Of a stretch of DNA of 61,762 bases, positions 43,386 to 55,211 are shown piece after piece. The notes beneath the pieces are model-generated. The model saw only the letters and a program-made list of their open reading frames with translations. It did not search any database and was not told the origin of the DNA. The translations under genes and the position numbers were made by a program. Numbering within the stretch: the first letter of the stretch is position 1; the number at the start of each line of letters is the position of its first letter. Source of the DNA: Cyanodermella asteris (lineage: Eukaryota; Ascomycota; Lecanoromycetes; Ostropales; Stictidaceae). The stretch is from contig UYJD01000011.1 of NCBI GenBank assembly GCA_900618795.1, positions 1,169,227 through 1,230,988 on the forward strand. The letters run 5' to 3'.

Positions 43386-46300
43386 GCTGCTTGATGAGCA
43401 TGCTTGTTTCATTTGTTTTGCTTCATCCCGACTTTGCCATTCAACCCTACACGCCCACCCCTGCACCACCTGTGAAGACGGTTCGACCAACCGTCGACTC
43501 CACTGCAACTGGAAATCGACTCTACACAGATTCCGACCTCATGACTCGTGCCTGCACGACAATTGAGCTACAATCTACGACGACGAAAACGATAGCCCAC
43601 GATATTGCTTCTTTTTACTGCGTTCTAGCGAGGATATGAGATATGGCCCCACATACAGTGCTTACGAGCATTATGCCACGCAATGAGCTATTGACGTGCT
43701 TGATCGACTATACGAAAAAGGTTTGGTAGCGGAGGATTATGAGCAACGTTCTAACGTTCTGCAACGTCACTTTACGCTTGTTGCTTGACTGTTCACGGCT
43801 TGATTTTTGGAGGATTTTATAGCACGACAATGCCACAACATGGTCTGTCAGAGAGGGGGGACTGCATGACATTTTCGGTACAGCCACTGCTTCCAATGGC
43901 CGGGCTCGAGGATCGCGGGATACGGCTTTCGGTTGATGACGAACCCCAGAATAGTTGAAGATGTGTGGTTGTGCCGACCACCATCTTCAAGACAATGACA
44001 TCCACCCTAGTTCAAACCCCTGTCTGTTTCGGCTGGCGGAGTAGTAGCGTGGTTGTAGTCCGGGCTTCCATCTCCATGCAGTAGCTGCTCCAATGGACGT
44101 ATTCGGACTCTCAGCACCGCCGAAAAAATACTTGTCATTAGTGGCATCGCTAGTCCAACGTTCGATGACTAGCTCGTAGTCTCGAACTGTACCTGCGTTG
44201 AAAATCTGGAGCAAGGCCTGTCTCCGCCGGTCTGGGTGCTGCTTGGCGAGAGACGGATTGAGAAAAAGTACATCAAAGTATCATGCTCGATCCGCGGAAC
44301 AGATGCACATGCGACGTAAACGGACGGATACCTCGCATAACGTTGTAGGATCGGGTGCATTAATCGGATCACCTCACCGGCTCGAATCCAAAGTGCGGAG
44401 ACGTACATCTGAGACATTGACCCAAAGGACAGCCGTCCAAGACAAGGACCCCAAGGCCCGATACGTTGTCCGAGCAAAGTGAGACATCTGGACATTGGCA
44501 TCTCCAATAGTTCTTCACCGTTGACGACTGCGACCACCGTCAAGACCACCACATTTTCCGCAATAGCCGTTTTCGCGCAAGTATCGCCGGCGCTGGCCTC
44601 ATCCGGCAAGCCGAAGGGACCATTTTGTTCGACTCTGGATTTTGCTTCCTCTGCCGAGCAAACGCTTCCCAATCATCGACTTGCGGACTTTTGTAGCTGG
44701 GAATTACTTGGAGGGAGCTGCTTGCAGATGCGCCAAAGCACACCTCTTGGAGCCTCACGATAAATTAAAGACTGTTATCTACGATTGTTATTTGCGAAAA
44801 AACTCGAGGTGCGAGCGTCTGCGGCTGGTTTGACTTTCACGGGCACCCACGGTTCATCATGGAGCCCATCACCTTTTTACCTGTCCGCAAAGTCCACAAA
44901 CCCAAAAGTCGTTCGAGTCCGCCGGGTGACGGCCCGACTTCGTACAGCATTGCGAAAAGTTTCGCGTCCCCTGCACCAACCACCAACACGGAATACCAGT
45001 TTCGGAATATGCAACTTCTCGTTCGTTTGGCCGGACGATGTAGATCAGCGCCGCACACGAGGTTTATGGTGGGAGGAGTAGCGCTGTGGTTGAACGCTTT
45101 ATTGCGGGATGTGGGGACAGCTACGTAGCCTAAGCATGCCCGGAAACCTCGAAGAAGAGCTGTGCCACTTTATCGTCGTCTCGTCTTGGAAGATCATCGG
45201 GAGCTTGTACCGGGAAGAGAAGTATAGTTGCTGGTAACGGCTGGACCGACTAATGTCGCCGGCATGGCGATTAAAAAGCTTGAGAGCTTCAGGACAATCG
45301 CGGCGAGCGGCGGCTCACAGACACCACTGAAGGTCATGATTCCATTGGACTTGGACGACATACGGAGCTGGACTTGCTTTTGGCTTCACGGCTCACCGGG
45401 CTCAGTCAATTAAACATGCCCCTGGTGTGGCTAAAAGGCTGCATGCAGACACGAGGTTTCGCACCATGGTTGGCTGGCGTCGTGGTTAATATGACGGGTT
45501 GCCTGATCTGGCGACAATCTGGAATCCCAAGGGTGTGGAGCGGGTCACGAAAGAATCATGGGTTTCTTGAACGCTGGCATCAAATGCCATGCTGAGCAGG
45601 ACACGGCGATGTTACTCATCTCGGCAATGAACCTAGTATCCGTACCTTCCGCTGCCCCTTTTCTTTGCCACCGAAAATGGAAGTGCGCCTATAGCCCGTG
45701 CCTCCCAAATGGGACATGTTCGATTTGCGTTTGCCAATCGATAGTACACATCATGGTTGCAATCACCAGCTATCTTGACCAAAATAGCGTCGTTCCCCAC
45801 AAGTCGGCAGTGTCAAAGCAGCGCAAATACCGTTGATCGACGGCTTGGCGAGTAGATTGGGACGTTTCAATGAAACAAACGGTTCGTGACGTTCATGACG
45901 GCGCTATCATCGTCCGCCGCCCTGATTGCATGACAAGAAATTCGAAAATCCCGCCCAGTCCAGCCAGAGAAATCCCCAAGATCACTGTATCCAGAGCCCG
46001 TTAATTTCTCCGATGCCAGAAGCGGTAGCTCTTCCCCAAAAGGCCAGCAAGCAGGCTGGTCTGTGGCTTGTATTTGTGACTTGGACCGCCAACTTTCACC
46101 AGCCAATAATCCATGAGGCTCCGACAGTGGGCCATGCGGCTTGACAGACGTGTGCATGGCACGACGGCCACCTGAGGGAAATCTTGACACAATAACCAAT
46201 GAACGACCACGACCTGATCCATCCTTGCTTGACTGTCGACAGCTGAGAAAATATGTGTCCTGCACAATCTACAAGGGACCTGGAGCTACTGGGGAATGCC

Positions 46301-46680
46301 GGCCGGGTCATGTCCATTGGCTCGTTGCGATCAAACGATAGAGTCTCAGCAAGGTAAGCATCTCGCAAAAGACTGGCCGTCATGCGTCCCAGGTTCGCGG
46401 GAGATGTGTGCCAACCCACTGTTGAGCCTGCTGTTGAGACGTCAGCAGTCTGTTGGTCTCAGGTAGTCAGGACTATGATCGGGGCCCAGGCCGAACATTG
46501 TCAACGTTGTCTCAAGTGCCGCCAGATAGGACCCACCACGCTTTGCGCAACACGTTGTAGTTCGAGTCCGGGAAGGCAACAAATGTCAGCTGGGGTCTCT
46601 GTGGCGCTTGGAGCCCGATTGGTATTGAACCACTATCTGCGGACGAGCCCCTCACTTTTTAGGCTTACTCAATCGACGCT
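43386..46680. other. gene-poor 3.3-kb interval with possible coding remnants
   Basis: No intact gene. On the minus strand, 44670-43987 contains adjoining protein-like pieces in two frames (see the separate entry). The rest, 44700-46680, shows only short frames with no domains. Confidence 0.45.
43987..44672 (-). pseudogene. possible decayed coding sequence, unidentified
   Basis: Read leftwards, one frame gives about 130 plausible residues including LGQRIGPWGPCLGRLSFGS and VYVACASVPRIEHDTL. A different frame then takes over near 44290 with YFDVLFLNPSLAKQHPDR and runs via YELVIERWTSDATNDKYFF and YYSASRNRQGFELGW to a stop at 43987. The second part has the composition of a real protein C-terminus. 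I do not recognise the family. A frameshifted relic is the simplest reading; a gene with an unrecognised intron is possible; chance cannot be excluded. Confidence 0.3.
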
Positions 46681-47582
46681 CTATTGGATCATTACGGTCG
46701 ACCAGAAGTCATGCGGTGGGAGCTCTGCGACAAACGTCAGCAAAGTTGACCTAGTCTGCGCCCGGCCCATGGGTGTTGGAATTGCAATGACAGTAGCACC
46801 CACCCGAAGGGCCTTTCTTTTAGCAGTAGTGTACTCCCCACCACCGCTGTTTGCCGCCACCCCGCCACCACCATTGGCCATGGAACCGCCTGCGTCATTC
46901 GCGCCGTCAAGCCCCCCTGTCAACTTCATCGTCTTCCCTGCTGCCGAATTGCGACCTTTGCGGTTTCGCCAATCCCTATAGCGGCAGACGTGCCAGAGCA
47001 ACCATTTCAGCACCCAGTTGTATACTCGTCGATCCTCAGAGTGGCCCATGTCATAGAAGTGGCGTGGCCATAAAGATCCATTAGTCCAAATCTCTTGGAT
47101 GGCGCGGTCGATTGTCTGTGGCGAGATGTGCGCCCACTTGTAAGGGCGGTGAACGGCAGGATTTGATGCGTACTCGGGTTTGAGAATGGTGCGTACATCT
47201 GTCTCAAAGTGGGAACACCAATACCCTGTAACTTCTTGCTGTGTGCGAATTAGCGTTTCCCAAAGCACGTCTCTGATGCGTGGTACAGCGCGGGGTCCAG
47301 ACGCAGCAAGACCAAGGCTGAACCCGAAGTCCACGATGACAAGGCGAACCGCAGACAGTGTCCACACAGAAAGGGGCCTGCGCATGTGGTCTTGGTCTCA
47401 GATGACAAACATGCCTGCTAGCCTGCATGCGGCATATGGTGGTTGTGAAGAATCAGATGGTGGTCACAGGGGTCCACACTCACCCAGAGCATCTGGAATT
47501 TCTGCTTATCTTCCGGCTTGCTCACATCCAGGCCAATGGATTTGAGAAAATCCTCTTTCGAAGCACTCTGCTTGCAAGGCAT
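46681..47582 (-). CDS. hypothetical protein, paralogue A of a local pair
   Basis: Exon 1 is 47582..47484 (33 codons) and exon 2 is 47238..46681, joined in phase 0 across a 245-nt intron (GTGAGT...CACACAG), giving 218 residues. I do not recognise the family. The start (KEDFLKSIGLDVSKPEDKQKFQMLW) and a later block (PYKWAHISPQTIDRAIQEIW, then NWVLKWLLWHVCRYRDWRNR) align with the gene at 49.5-50.2 kb, and the intron lies before the same Gln codon. The C-terminal ~75 residues are Gly/Ala-rich and diverge completely. No signal peptide or membrane span; the Trp-rich helix with basic end could bind nucleic acid or protein, which is a guess. The intron acceptor was picked by homology and phase; a start inside exon 2 (ATG 47385) would lose the shared N-terminal block. 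Confidence 0.55.
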
Positions 47583-49457
47583 TTCGACGTGGATGAGACA
47601 GACAGGGATGGCGGTGAATTTAAGGTTTCTTAGCAGCGGAAGCCGAAACAGTTGAGTCTTTCGCTCAAAAGTAGTCGTGCAGGGGGAGTGTTCAGGACGA
47701 AGAATGGCGTGGACAAGGGCGAGAAGTCGTTTCGATATTTGTGTGCCAGCGTTGGAAATCAAGGCAAGGCAGGCAGGCCAGGATAGCAATAAAGTCTAAA
47801 ACAATTCGAGTTCATCGAAGGTCGTTGGTTGGACTAGTGACCGGAAACGCAGGGCAAGGTTGGTGATTCTTATGCAAAGCCCTTGCATGGCTCTTGATAT
47901 AGAAGCATGGAGGAGATCGAGGCAAACAAACAGAAAAGAGAGTTTCAAACATGATGATTGCTCTGGACCGGCTTCAGCCTCCCGTTATCCGATCGTGGTG
48001 GTGCGTGAGCCGGATGAGGGTGGTAATGCTACGACTCCATCGACAAGGGCGGTTTCCGCCAGAAGGTTTGAAGGGGCAAACCCTGGGCTCAACAAAGTCA
48101 AAATATGACCGACGAGGACCCGGGCTGGGTCGTAATAAGCAAAAGTGTACAGAAACGGGATCGGCCCTCGGACGGTGTTAAGCTACCAGTGGCCGGTTTG
48201 ACAACAACGGGTGGGAGATGATCTCAAAGCAGGCGGATATATATTAAGTCGTTGCGTTGTTGCCGGCGAGCAGAATACCACAACCTTTGCCGGCGGAACG
48301 TAGACATTGCTGTCCGCGAAATTCCCCTGTCCCGAGGCGCTGGGACGGACCCAAGCCGTGAAGCAAGCTCGGTGGTGTGCTGCAGTGTTAGTGCTGCAAG
48401 AGGCGCGTGGACGCATAGTCTGTGGATGGTATGGGTATGTACAGGAAGGAACTCATCAATCAAGAGAGAGCACGTTTGACATGTCCGCTCGGGCCCATCG
48501 ATTTCTCCTTTCCCTGATCTTGAACAGGAGACGATTGGGACAAAGCGAAGATGAGGCTCAGACTCTCGCAGCACGACAAGACGACGCCGTCAGGTCCAGG
48601 CAAGGCACGGGCCTCGGGCTGCGACGTTGATCCTTGTCGGAGGCTGGCTGGCGGTGGTGGCTGTTGGCATCAAGGACAGGGCGATTGGCTGCCGAAGTCG
48701 TCGGTAGCAAACAAGTCTTCCCTGCGGTCCCGTGGCGGCCAAGTGAGGTTAAGGGATCTGAAGCCCAAAGCTGAACACTTCGGTCACACCAACGAGAGCG
48801 CAGAGAAATCTGAGGTTGTCGCCGGAGTTGCGTTCCGGCAGCCGCCAACCCGCCGTCCGAACGCGTCCATTTTGACTTCTGACAATCCAACCTCGTCATT
48901 GTCGACTCTCGTCGCGACAGCATGTTTCGTGCTTCAAAGGGACCATTGTTGAGCTTTCTGACACATGTGTTACCTTGTCGCGGTGAACTTGCCCTTCAGC
49001 CCCAGTGCATTGCCGGTGTCGCCCCGGTCTGATTCCCGCTGCGGTTGCGCAAGGCATTGGTTGTGTCACGGTGATGCCAGACATAGGACGAGTGCCAGAA
49101 TTGAATCGATGTATTCTCAACGACTTGAAGAGCTTGAAAGCAGAAAGCCATCCTTCCCGGAGCCGTCCGTTGCCAGTTGTCCCTAACTCCTTACTTGCAC
49201 AAAACCCACCCAGAATGTCCAACCGCCAAACATCCCCGGCTCGTGCCCGACTCGTCGAGCTGCCCGAAGTTGTCTGCCCGACGTGCTACAACTCCCTCAT
49301 CAAAACATCATCCCAACTTTAAATTGGCTGGTTGTAGCTGACCACTTTGTCCTGAACACCATTCCCTGGTGACCGTGCGTCTCATCATATAGCCTTACCC
49401 CAGCAGATCAGGGGTAGAATGCGTTCGCCATCTAGCCAAAGCTCCAACAAGAAGAGG
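47583..49457. other. intergenic region between paralogues A and B
   Basis: No supported gene and no third copy of the paralogue family was recognised. It contains the promoter of paralogue A, with a TATATATTAAG-like element near 48237-48246 that has no obvious gene partner. Confidence 0.45.
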
Positions 49458-50204
49458 TCAAAGTCGGGCCTTTTCCAACGCTTCGATGATCGCGTCCACG
49501 TATCTATCTCGTACGGGGTCGTAGAACCGTCGGTAACAGCTGCCGGTTGCTGATGAAGAAGAGTCCGACCCTGGGCTGGCTGGCGGGACGGGGATGGTTG
49601 ACTCCGCTTGTGATCTATCCAGATCGTTATCACCCCCATCATAAGGGATGCGGAGGCTGCTGGGGATCGATAATGACGCTTGCGAACCATGAGTGGCCAG
49701 TCTGCTTGACGCGCCAGCCTCCGGTCTCGGTCGGTTGCGATAATCGGTATGTCGAAATCTGTTGTACAAGAACCACTCAATCGCCCAATGTCTGTTTCCC
49801 CTCCCTGACCCTTTTCTCTGCCAGTGGTCCAACCAGGCTCTGACTTCCGGTGGTGCAGCTCCATGAACTTCTTCCAGAGCGCCTTGGATGACCTCTCTCT
49901 TCATTGAGTCGAAAGTGAAGGGCTCTTTGCAATCCTTTTCTGGCCTCACATTTTCTCGAATGGCAATCTCCCGGTGTTTCATTTCGACCAGTTGCTATCG
50001 AAATGAAGTCAGGAATAGTAAGGAGACGAAACCGCCTCCAGATTCTTTGCTTACTTTCATGGTGGCAAACAGGACTTGTACGCCATCCGGATCTCTCTGC
50101 TCGACCGCATCCAGCCCCGATGCCTTCATGAAGCGATCACGATTTGCCGATTTGGGGGCGTGTTGTACACCCGATTGAGCGTCGGCTGGGGGGATCTGTG
50201 CCAT
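49458..50204 (-). CDS. hypothetical protein, paralogue B of a local pair
   Basis: Exon 1 is 50204..50055 (50 codons) and exon 2 is 49994..49458, joined in phase 0 across a 60-nt intron (GTAAGC...CGATAG), giving 228 residues. Two blocks align with paralogue A: RDRFMKASGLDAVEQRDPD near the N-terminus, and FTFDSMKREVIQGALEEV followed by HWAIEWFLYNRFRHTDYRNR. The splice site falls before a Gln codon in both genes. The C-terminal part is Ser/Pro-rich and then ends in a charged helix (YDPVRDRYVDAIIEALEKAR) absent from A. No known domain, signal peptide or membrane segment. The better-preserved, short intron makes this the more reliable model of the two. Function unknown. Confidence 0.65.
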
Positions 50205-52247
50205 CTTCGAGGGTGTGCCAAGGGGTTCAAGGTTGACGGCATGCCTTACCGCGGTTGGCGGTCGTTGCTGGAAGAGCTGGGAAGGAGGACTAAATAGAGT
50301 TCAAGGTGGCGGGAAGAGACGCGGGTAGCACGCATCAGTGGGGAAGTGAGCCACTCGGGACGACTGACCAGGATGACGGGCGATTTGAGTCACTGCTAGA
50401 ATAGCTCGACGTTGTTCGATATCCGAATAACTGAATCAGGGTCATGCCGGCGCGATCCACCATCAGCGATTACCCTATTCGTTCGCTCGATCATGACCGA
50501 CGTGACTCATTGGTAACGAGAACACCACTCTGCATGGGTGGGTGGCGTTGCCTCCATATTTCACCTCTACGAGGGACCTCCGACTTACCCGTCGATGGTG
50601 ATGCAACCGGCGAATGAGGTGGAGCGGACGCGAAATCGTTCGCGAAATCGTTCGTCCTCGAGCACTAATCCCCAGGTACGCAGGCTTGGCATTGTCGATA
50701 CAGGCTGGTGCCACAAAAGCAGCTCGCGACCGGTGGTCGCCATCAATCGCTCTCACAAGTGATGGATCAGTGGCACCGCCAGTCAGGATTCAGGCACAGC
50801 AGTCCCAAACATATGGTTGAAGGAGCGCTTTACATGACATTAGCTCTGCTAGCGCCCAGCCACCCCAGGATACAGGCTTCGAGACGTCCATACGGAATTT
50901 ATGTCCGCCTGAGACAAGTGACAATCGCCAGTCACCTGAGACCTTCTCATCGTCAAACCCTTACATGACTGTCATCACGCGGATGCCAGGATCAAGGTGC
51001 GGTGTAGAGGCTCGGCCGCCACATCTTGCGTTACGATTGAGTTCTGATGGTCGTCATGTGCGCAAACCCGACGATCCAACGTAAGCAAAGCGTATTGTAG
51101 CATCAGCCTTACAGCTTTGCCCAGTCACAATTCATATTTGACATCAACCAGGATACCGCAACTGTCGCAGAAGGACGAGCGACGAGGCAACTTGCCCACG
51201 CTCGGCCACGCATTGCAAGGCAGGAACCGAAGAACCCACAGGGGATGCTTTGAGTCCATGTCTCACCTCAAGCAAAGATGCCTGCCGCATGTCGAAACGA
51301 AGTCGGTAGCAGAAACCGAGCAAACAAGGGTGAGGGCAGAGCACGGTGTGGTTCGCAGTGACGTGCTCGGCCAAAGGCGGGAATGTGCAAACATGCATGG
51401 TGGATCTCGCACTCCCTGCCAGGCCAGCTAGGGGCAGCCACACTTTCCCGCTGGACGCATGGTAAAGATAGCAAAGCTGCATGTTGGTCGTGGATTGCGG
51501 GCCATCGTGGAGGAGAATGACTCCTGTTTGCATACGAGAAGCTGTCGCAATGGGTCCGCGTAGCTTGTTTGACTCTTGGAAGTGACCTCGTGAACAATGG
51601 CGCGGCTTGAGAGGCGCTTCAGATCTCGGAAAATGACAAATATCGCGTGCTTCTGGCACTCCTGATGGGCGATCGCGACGCCATCATAGTGTTGAAGCCG
51701 GTGGAGCCAGGATGTTGTGGTTGGCGCCTACGGCCGCCCTCCCCAAGGTTGTCGATAGTGAGCCGTCCCTCTTCGCCCGGGATGTCCCATTGAAGGTATG
51801 CCGGCGTGGGTGGAACGGGGCGGAATCGAGTCGAGGTGAATCATTACCACCACCATTGCAGTGCACGATGTGAGCGGTCATGCACGAGGACGAACCCCTT
51901 GCATTGGTGGGCGAGGAGGAGCCGTTGTCGAAACATTGATTATCTTGACAGGGTGATGCATCATTGCTGTGCAGTGAATTATGCGTTGTGCTGTTCCGCG
52001 GCTACAAAGCGCCGCGGCTGTATCGGCATCGCGCTTACGTATTGCCGGTCTGTCGGCCAATCATTTCGCCGCAATTGTCAAGCTCGGGATGCCAAGCCGT
52101 TGACATTTCGGTCGACGACAACTCGACTCTGATCATCCATTGTCCAGCAGCCGATTGGCACTCCACACCGAACGATACACTCTTTTGCGACCAGACGCTC
52201 CGTTTTCTCCCTGATCCTTTCCGTTTGTGCGACGAATCGACTTCAAG
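50205..52247. other. intergenic region, 2 kb
   Basis: The shared upstream region of paralogue B (-) and QCR6 (+). No supported gene. It contains a 12-bp direct repeat at 50631-50654. Open frames near 51144-51659 have no domain. Confidence 0.45.
50631..50654. repeat. 12-bp tandem duplication CGAAATCGTTCG
   Basis: Two perfect adjacent copies, about 430 bp upstream of paralogue B. It could be a duplicated factor-binding site or chance. Confidence 0.85.
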
Positions 52248-52807
52248 ATGGGCATCACCGACTTCTTCTCCGGCATGTACGAAGCTTTGAGCTTTACCGA
52301 GCTGCATGCCGATGAACCTCAGGAGAGCAAGGACGACGAAGAAAGCTCGGAGCAGTCTGACGAAGGAAAGGAGGATGGCGAAGACGCTCCTGAAGAGGCC
52401 GAGGAGGGTGGAGACGACGCTGGTGAGGAGGCGGAAGATGAAGAGGAAGAAGAAGAAGAAGAGGAAGAGGAGGAGCCCGTCGACCTCAAGCCGCAACTTG
52501 AGGAGGGTGAGTGCAACAATACGTGTGAAGATTTAGCACTCAACGACCTGACTGACGATTACTCAGAGTGCTCGAGATCAAAGGAATGCGCCCCGGCCAA
52601 GCACCACTTTGACGAATGTGTCGAGCGCGTTCACGCCAAGGAGGCCGGTGAGCTCAAGGGCCCCAAGGAGGACTGCGTCGAGGAGTGTAAGTGAACACAG
52701 CTGTTTGTTCATAGTGAGGAACTGCGACTGACATGGCGAAAGTCTTCCACCTGCAGCACTGCGCCACCCAATGCGCTGCCCCCAAGCTCTTCAAGATCTT
52801 GAAGTAA
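52248..52807 (+). CDS. QCR6: cytochrome bc1 complex subunit 6 (hinge protein)
   Basis: Exons 52248..52506, 52567..52686 and 52743..52807 give 147 residues. Introns are 60 nt (GTGAGT...CTCAG) and 56 nt (GTAAGT...CGAAAG). This is the acidic subunit of mitochondrial complex III that helps cytochrome c dock on cytochrome c1. It starts MGITDFFSGMYEAL, followed by a long Glu/Asp tract coded by GAA/GAG repeats. The C-terminal helical hairpin carries four spaced cysteines expected to form two disulfides: KECAPAKHHFDECVERV and HLQHCATQC. The length is family-typical. The final exon adds the second cysteine pair, so the splicing model is well supported. Intron 1 is a multiple of three and stop-free, so retention would add 20 residues. 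Confidence 0.95.
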
Positions 52808-53236
52808 GCCCTTACCTGTTCGAGGGCGCTGGCCCCTGGAAAGAGCTTGGAAGACATGAGAATTCTACAGCGCCTGGATTGGCGTCAACGACGAGCATAT
52901 GCGAGCGAGTCTTGGCAACAAAATTGAACGTGTATGAGGAACTGTGCATTGCATTGTAACCTAGCATAGAATCAAGACGGTGGAAGCATTTTGTGGTACT
53001 CCAGGCCGTTCAGTGCCAGTGTTTTCGACCATGGCAGACATTACGACGCGGCGGACCAGGGATCAATCCCGGCGAAGGATTTCGCCACTCTCTCTGCTTG
53101 AGCCGGTGGATGTCTCAATTGTGACCTACCACCATTCCATTTCACTGCATCCTGGCTATGTTTGGGTGTCATTCCACAACGCATAGTCGAATTGCGTCCT
53201 CGAGCAACGAGCCGTGTGAGCGTTTGGCGGCCCATC
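52808..53236. other. intergenic region
   Basis: The convergent 3' flanks of QCR6 and the small cysteine-containing gene. Nothing else seen. Confidence 0.5.
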
Positions 53237-53665
53237 TCAAGGCTTCCAAAAGTGAACACAATTAGCGCCGGCTGTAATAGGGATACACTGCCCGGCCGTT
53301 GGGTTCGGGACAGACATGACAAAGGAATCGCAGGCCCCCGTCGGCCCCTGCTTGGAAACATCCAATATGCCATCACCCGCTGTATGAGTGATGATGACGT
53401 TAAAATCATCCCCGTATATCGGTCTGTCATACTGGAGATCGAGGAATAAGCTACCACCAACTACTCCGAGTGCTCCTGAATTGGCCTGGGTACACACATC
53501 CAAAGTCGTGGGCAGAGCTCCGATCGAGATTTGGAAGTTGGATTCCTCACCTCCGTGAGAGCCATAGCCTTGGTTGGTGGCGAGTACTGCCATTTGCAAA
53601 GGCGCTGCTGCGGTAGGGCTGGCGGTCAACGCCATGGCAAAAGTTGTAGGAGATGGGACAAGCAT
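53237..53665 (-). CDS. small cysteine-containing protein, possibly secreted
   Basis: An intronless frame read leftwards from ATG 53665, 142 residues. The frame is open upstream to 53824, but a TATATAAG element at 53752-53745 places transcription start downstream of that, so the internal ATG is preferred. The first ~25 residues (Ala/Thr/Pro/Leu-rich) could be a weak signal peptide, though they lack a basic n-region. The mature part is Gly/Asn/Thr/Asp-rich and has four cysteines (VCTQ, ACDS, QCIP, NCVH), all in the second half. No family recognised. Size and cysteines resemble fungal small secreted proteins; an effector role is speculation. Confidence 0.5.
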   Translation of the reverse strand: MLVPSPTTFAMALTASPTAAAPLQMAVLATNQGYGSHGGEESNFQISIGALPTTLDVCTQANSGALGVVGGSLFLDLQYDRPIYGDDFNVIITHTAGDGILDVSKQGPTGACDSFVMSVPNPTAGQCIPITAGANCVHFWKP

Positions 53666-53744
53666 CCTGTAGGTGGTATTTGGACAGAGGTTGGATGCTG
53701 AGACTTGACGAGATCGGCTCCATATTGACAGGCACGAACTCGAA

Positions 53745-53752
53745 CTTATATA
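53745..53752 (-). promoter_or_regulatory. TATA box of the small cysteine gene
   Basis: TATATAAG on the minus strand, about 80 bp upstream of the chosen ATG at 53665. Confidence 0.55.
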
Positions 53753-53782
53753 GCTGATGAGCTCCTTCCTAAGATGCGCCGA

Positions 53783-53801
53783 GCAAGCAAGCAAGCAAGC
53801 A
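53783..53801. repeat. (GCAA)n microsatellite
   Basis: More than four tandem GCAA units, just upstream of the TATA element. Confidence 0.9.
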
Positions 53802-55211
53802 GATCGATGGAGAAAATCGGCCACAATGGATTGAAGAAAGGTGGATTCAACATCTCAAAGGCCTCAGCTTGCGGCGCGTGCAAAACGTGAAACCTTGAAA
53901 GAGTGCTTTCACGCGCTCAATGGTAGATTCAGTGCAAGATCCTGTCGGGCGTTCTCCTCATAAATGCTCCAAAAGACAGGTACTTCATCTCAAACGGTCT
54001 GAAAGATCGCATCGGCATTCTAGATTGCGACATGAAGATACTCGACCGGCTCTGACACGACACTTGTTCTGGCCAGAGCGGCTGAAATGCGAACAAAGGC
54101 TCAGGCGCAAGGTATTCGTGTCGCACGCATTCTTCAACATCGCATTCGAAGACATGCAGACCCGTGCAGTTGTGACCTCGACGATACTCTCTGCTTCATA
54201 GCAGCCGCCCTTCACCCTACATTGAGCCAGCAATTACGCTGCTGACCTGGTGTCCACAATTTTGGCTAGTGTTATGTTGCTACTCGCGAAGTCGGGGAAA
54301 GCGCTCAGAGAAATATCGGTCATCACAGGGCAAACCAACATCAAATTTCAACTGGCTTTCTTCCAGTTTCTCACGGGCGGTGTAATCACGTAGAACAAAT
54401 TCCACTAACGCAAGGAAATTCGCAAGCTTTGGTGGCCGCGTTGTGGATTGGACCTTGCTGGGGTTATGGACAAGCTGTGATGTAGCCTGGGTCAGTCGTA
54501 TCAATCGTTAATGTCGTATTATCACTATCTCCTTGCACTGCTTCTGGTACGAGTCTGATATCTTTGAGCCAAAGTAGAGTTTGGAGCTGGCGAGATCGAC
54601 GTCGCCATCGCGGGCCGTGAGTGGTGGAATTGGAGCCGCTCAGGAGACGGCCATACCCAAACCGTCCGCACAGCAACAACGAAATAGGGATGGGCCAACA
54701 AAGCTGGCCAGCTCGGATTGACTCGATTATTGCGTCTCTCAGAAGCTGGCGATAGCTTCATAGAACCATCAACCCTCTTTCCAGAACGCACACGGCGCAG
54801 AGAAGGTGTTGCTGCCGCTGCAGGCTGCCTCGTGTCTCTGCCGCGCCTTTGTTGACTTTGCTGCATTCATTCCTCGCTCGGCTTCTTTCGTCCACCACCA
54901 CCACCGCCTGCATCGCCGCTTTTCACTCCTGCAGCTCTTCATTCGTGTATCATTGTTTCGCCCCTTCTGCAGCTTCAATCGATGATCACGAACGATTCAA
55001 TAAGAGCATCGTTGAGACCGCACGGCGTCCTCGGCAGCACCTAACCTTTTGTTGTTACAGCCCGCACGCTGTCGCTACCTGCAATTCATCGACTGCTTTG
55101 TACCGTTTCAGATCAGCCTTAATCAGCATCACGGTTTGCGGCCATAGCATGTCTTTCACAGCCTTGTGACCCTATACGCACGGTCATGCAAGCACGCGCA
55201 GGCTTTGATGA

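Larger units (their letters stand above)
53666..55211. other. intergenic region, 1.5 kb
   Basis: Promoters of the small cysteine gene (-) and the WD40 gene (+). TATATAAG lies at 53745-53752 on the minus strand. The C/T-rich stretch 54850-55000 is probably the WD40 gene's core promoter. No gene was recognised in between. Confidence 0.5.
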
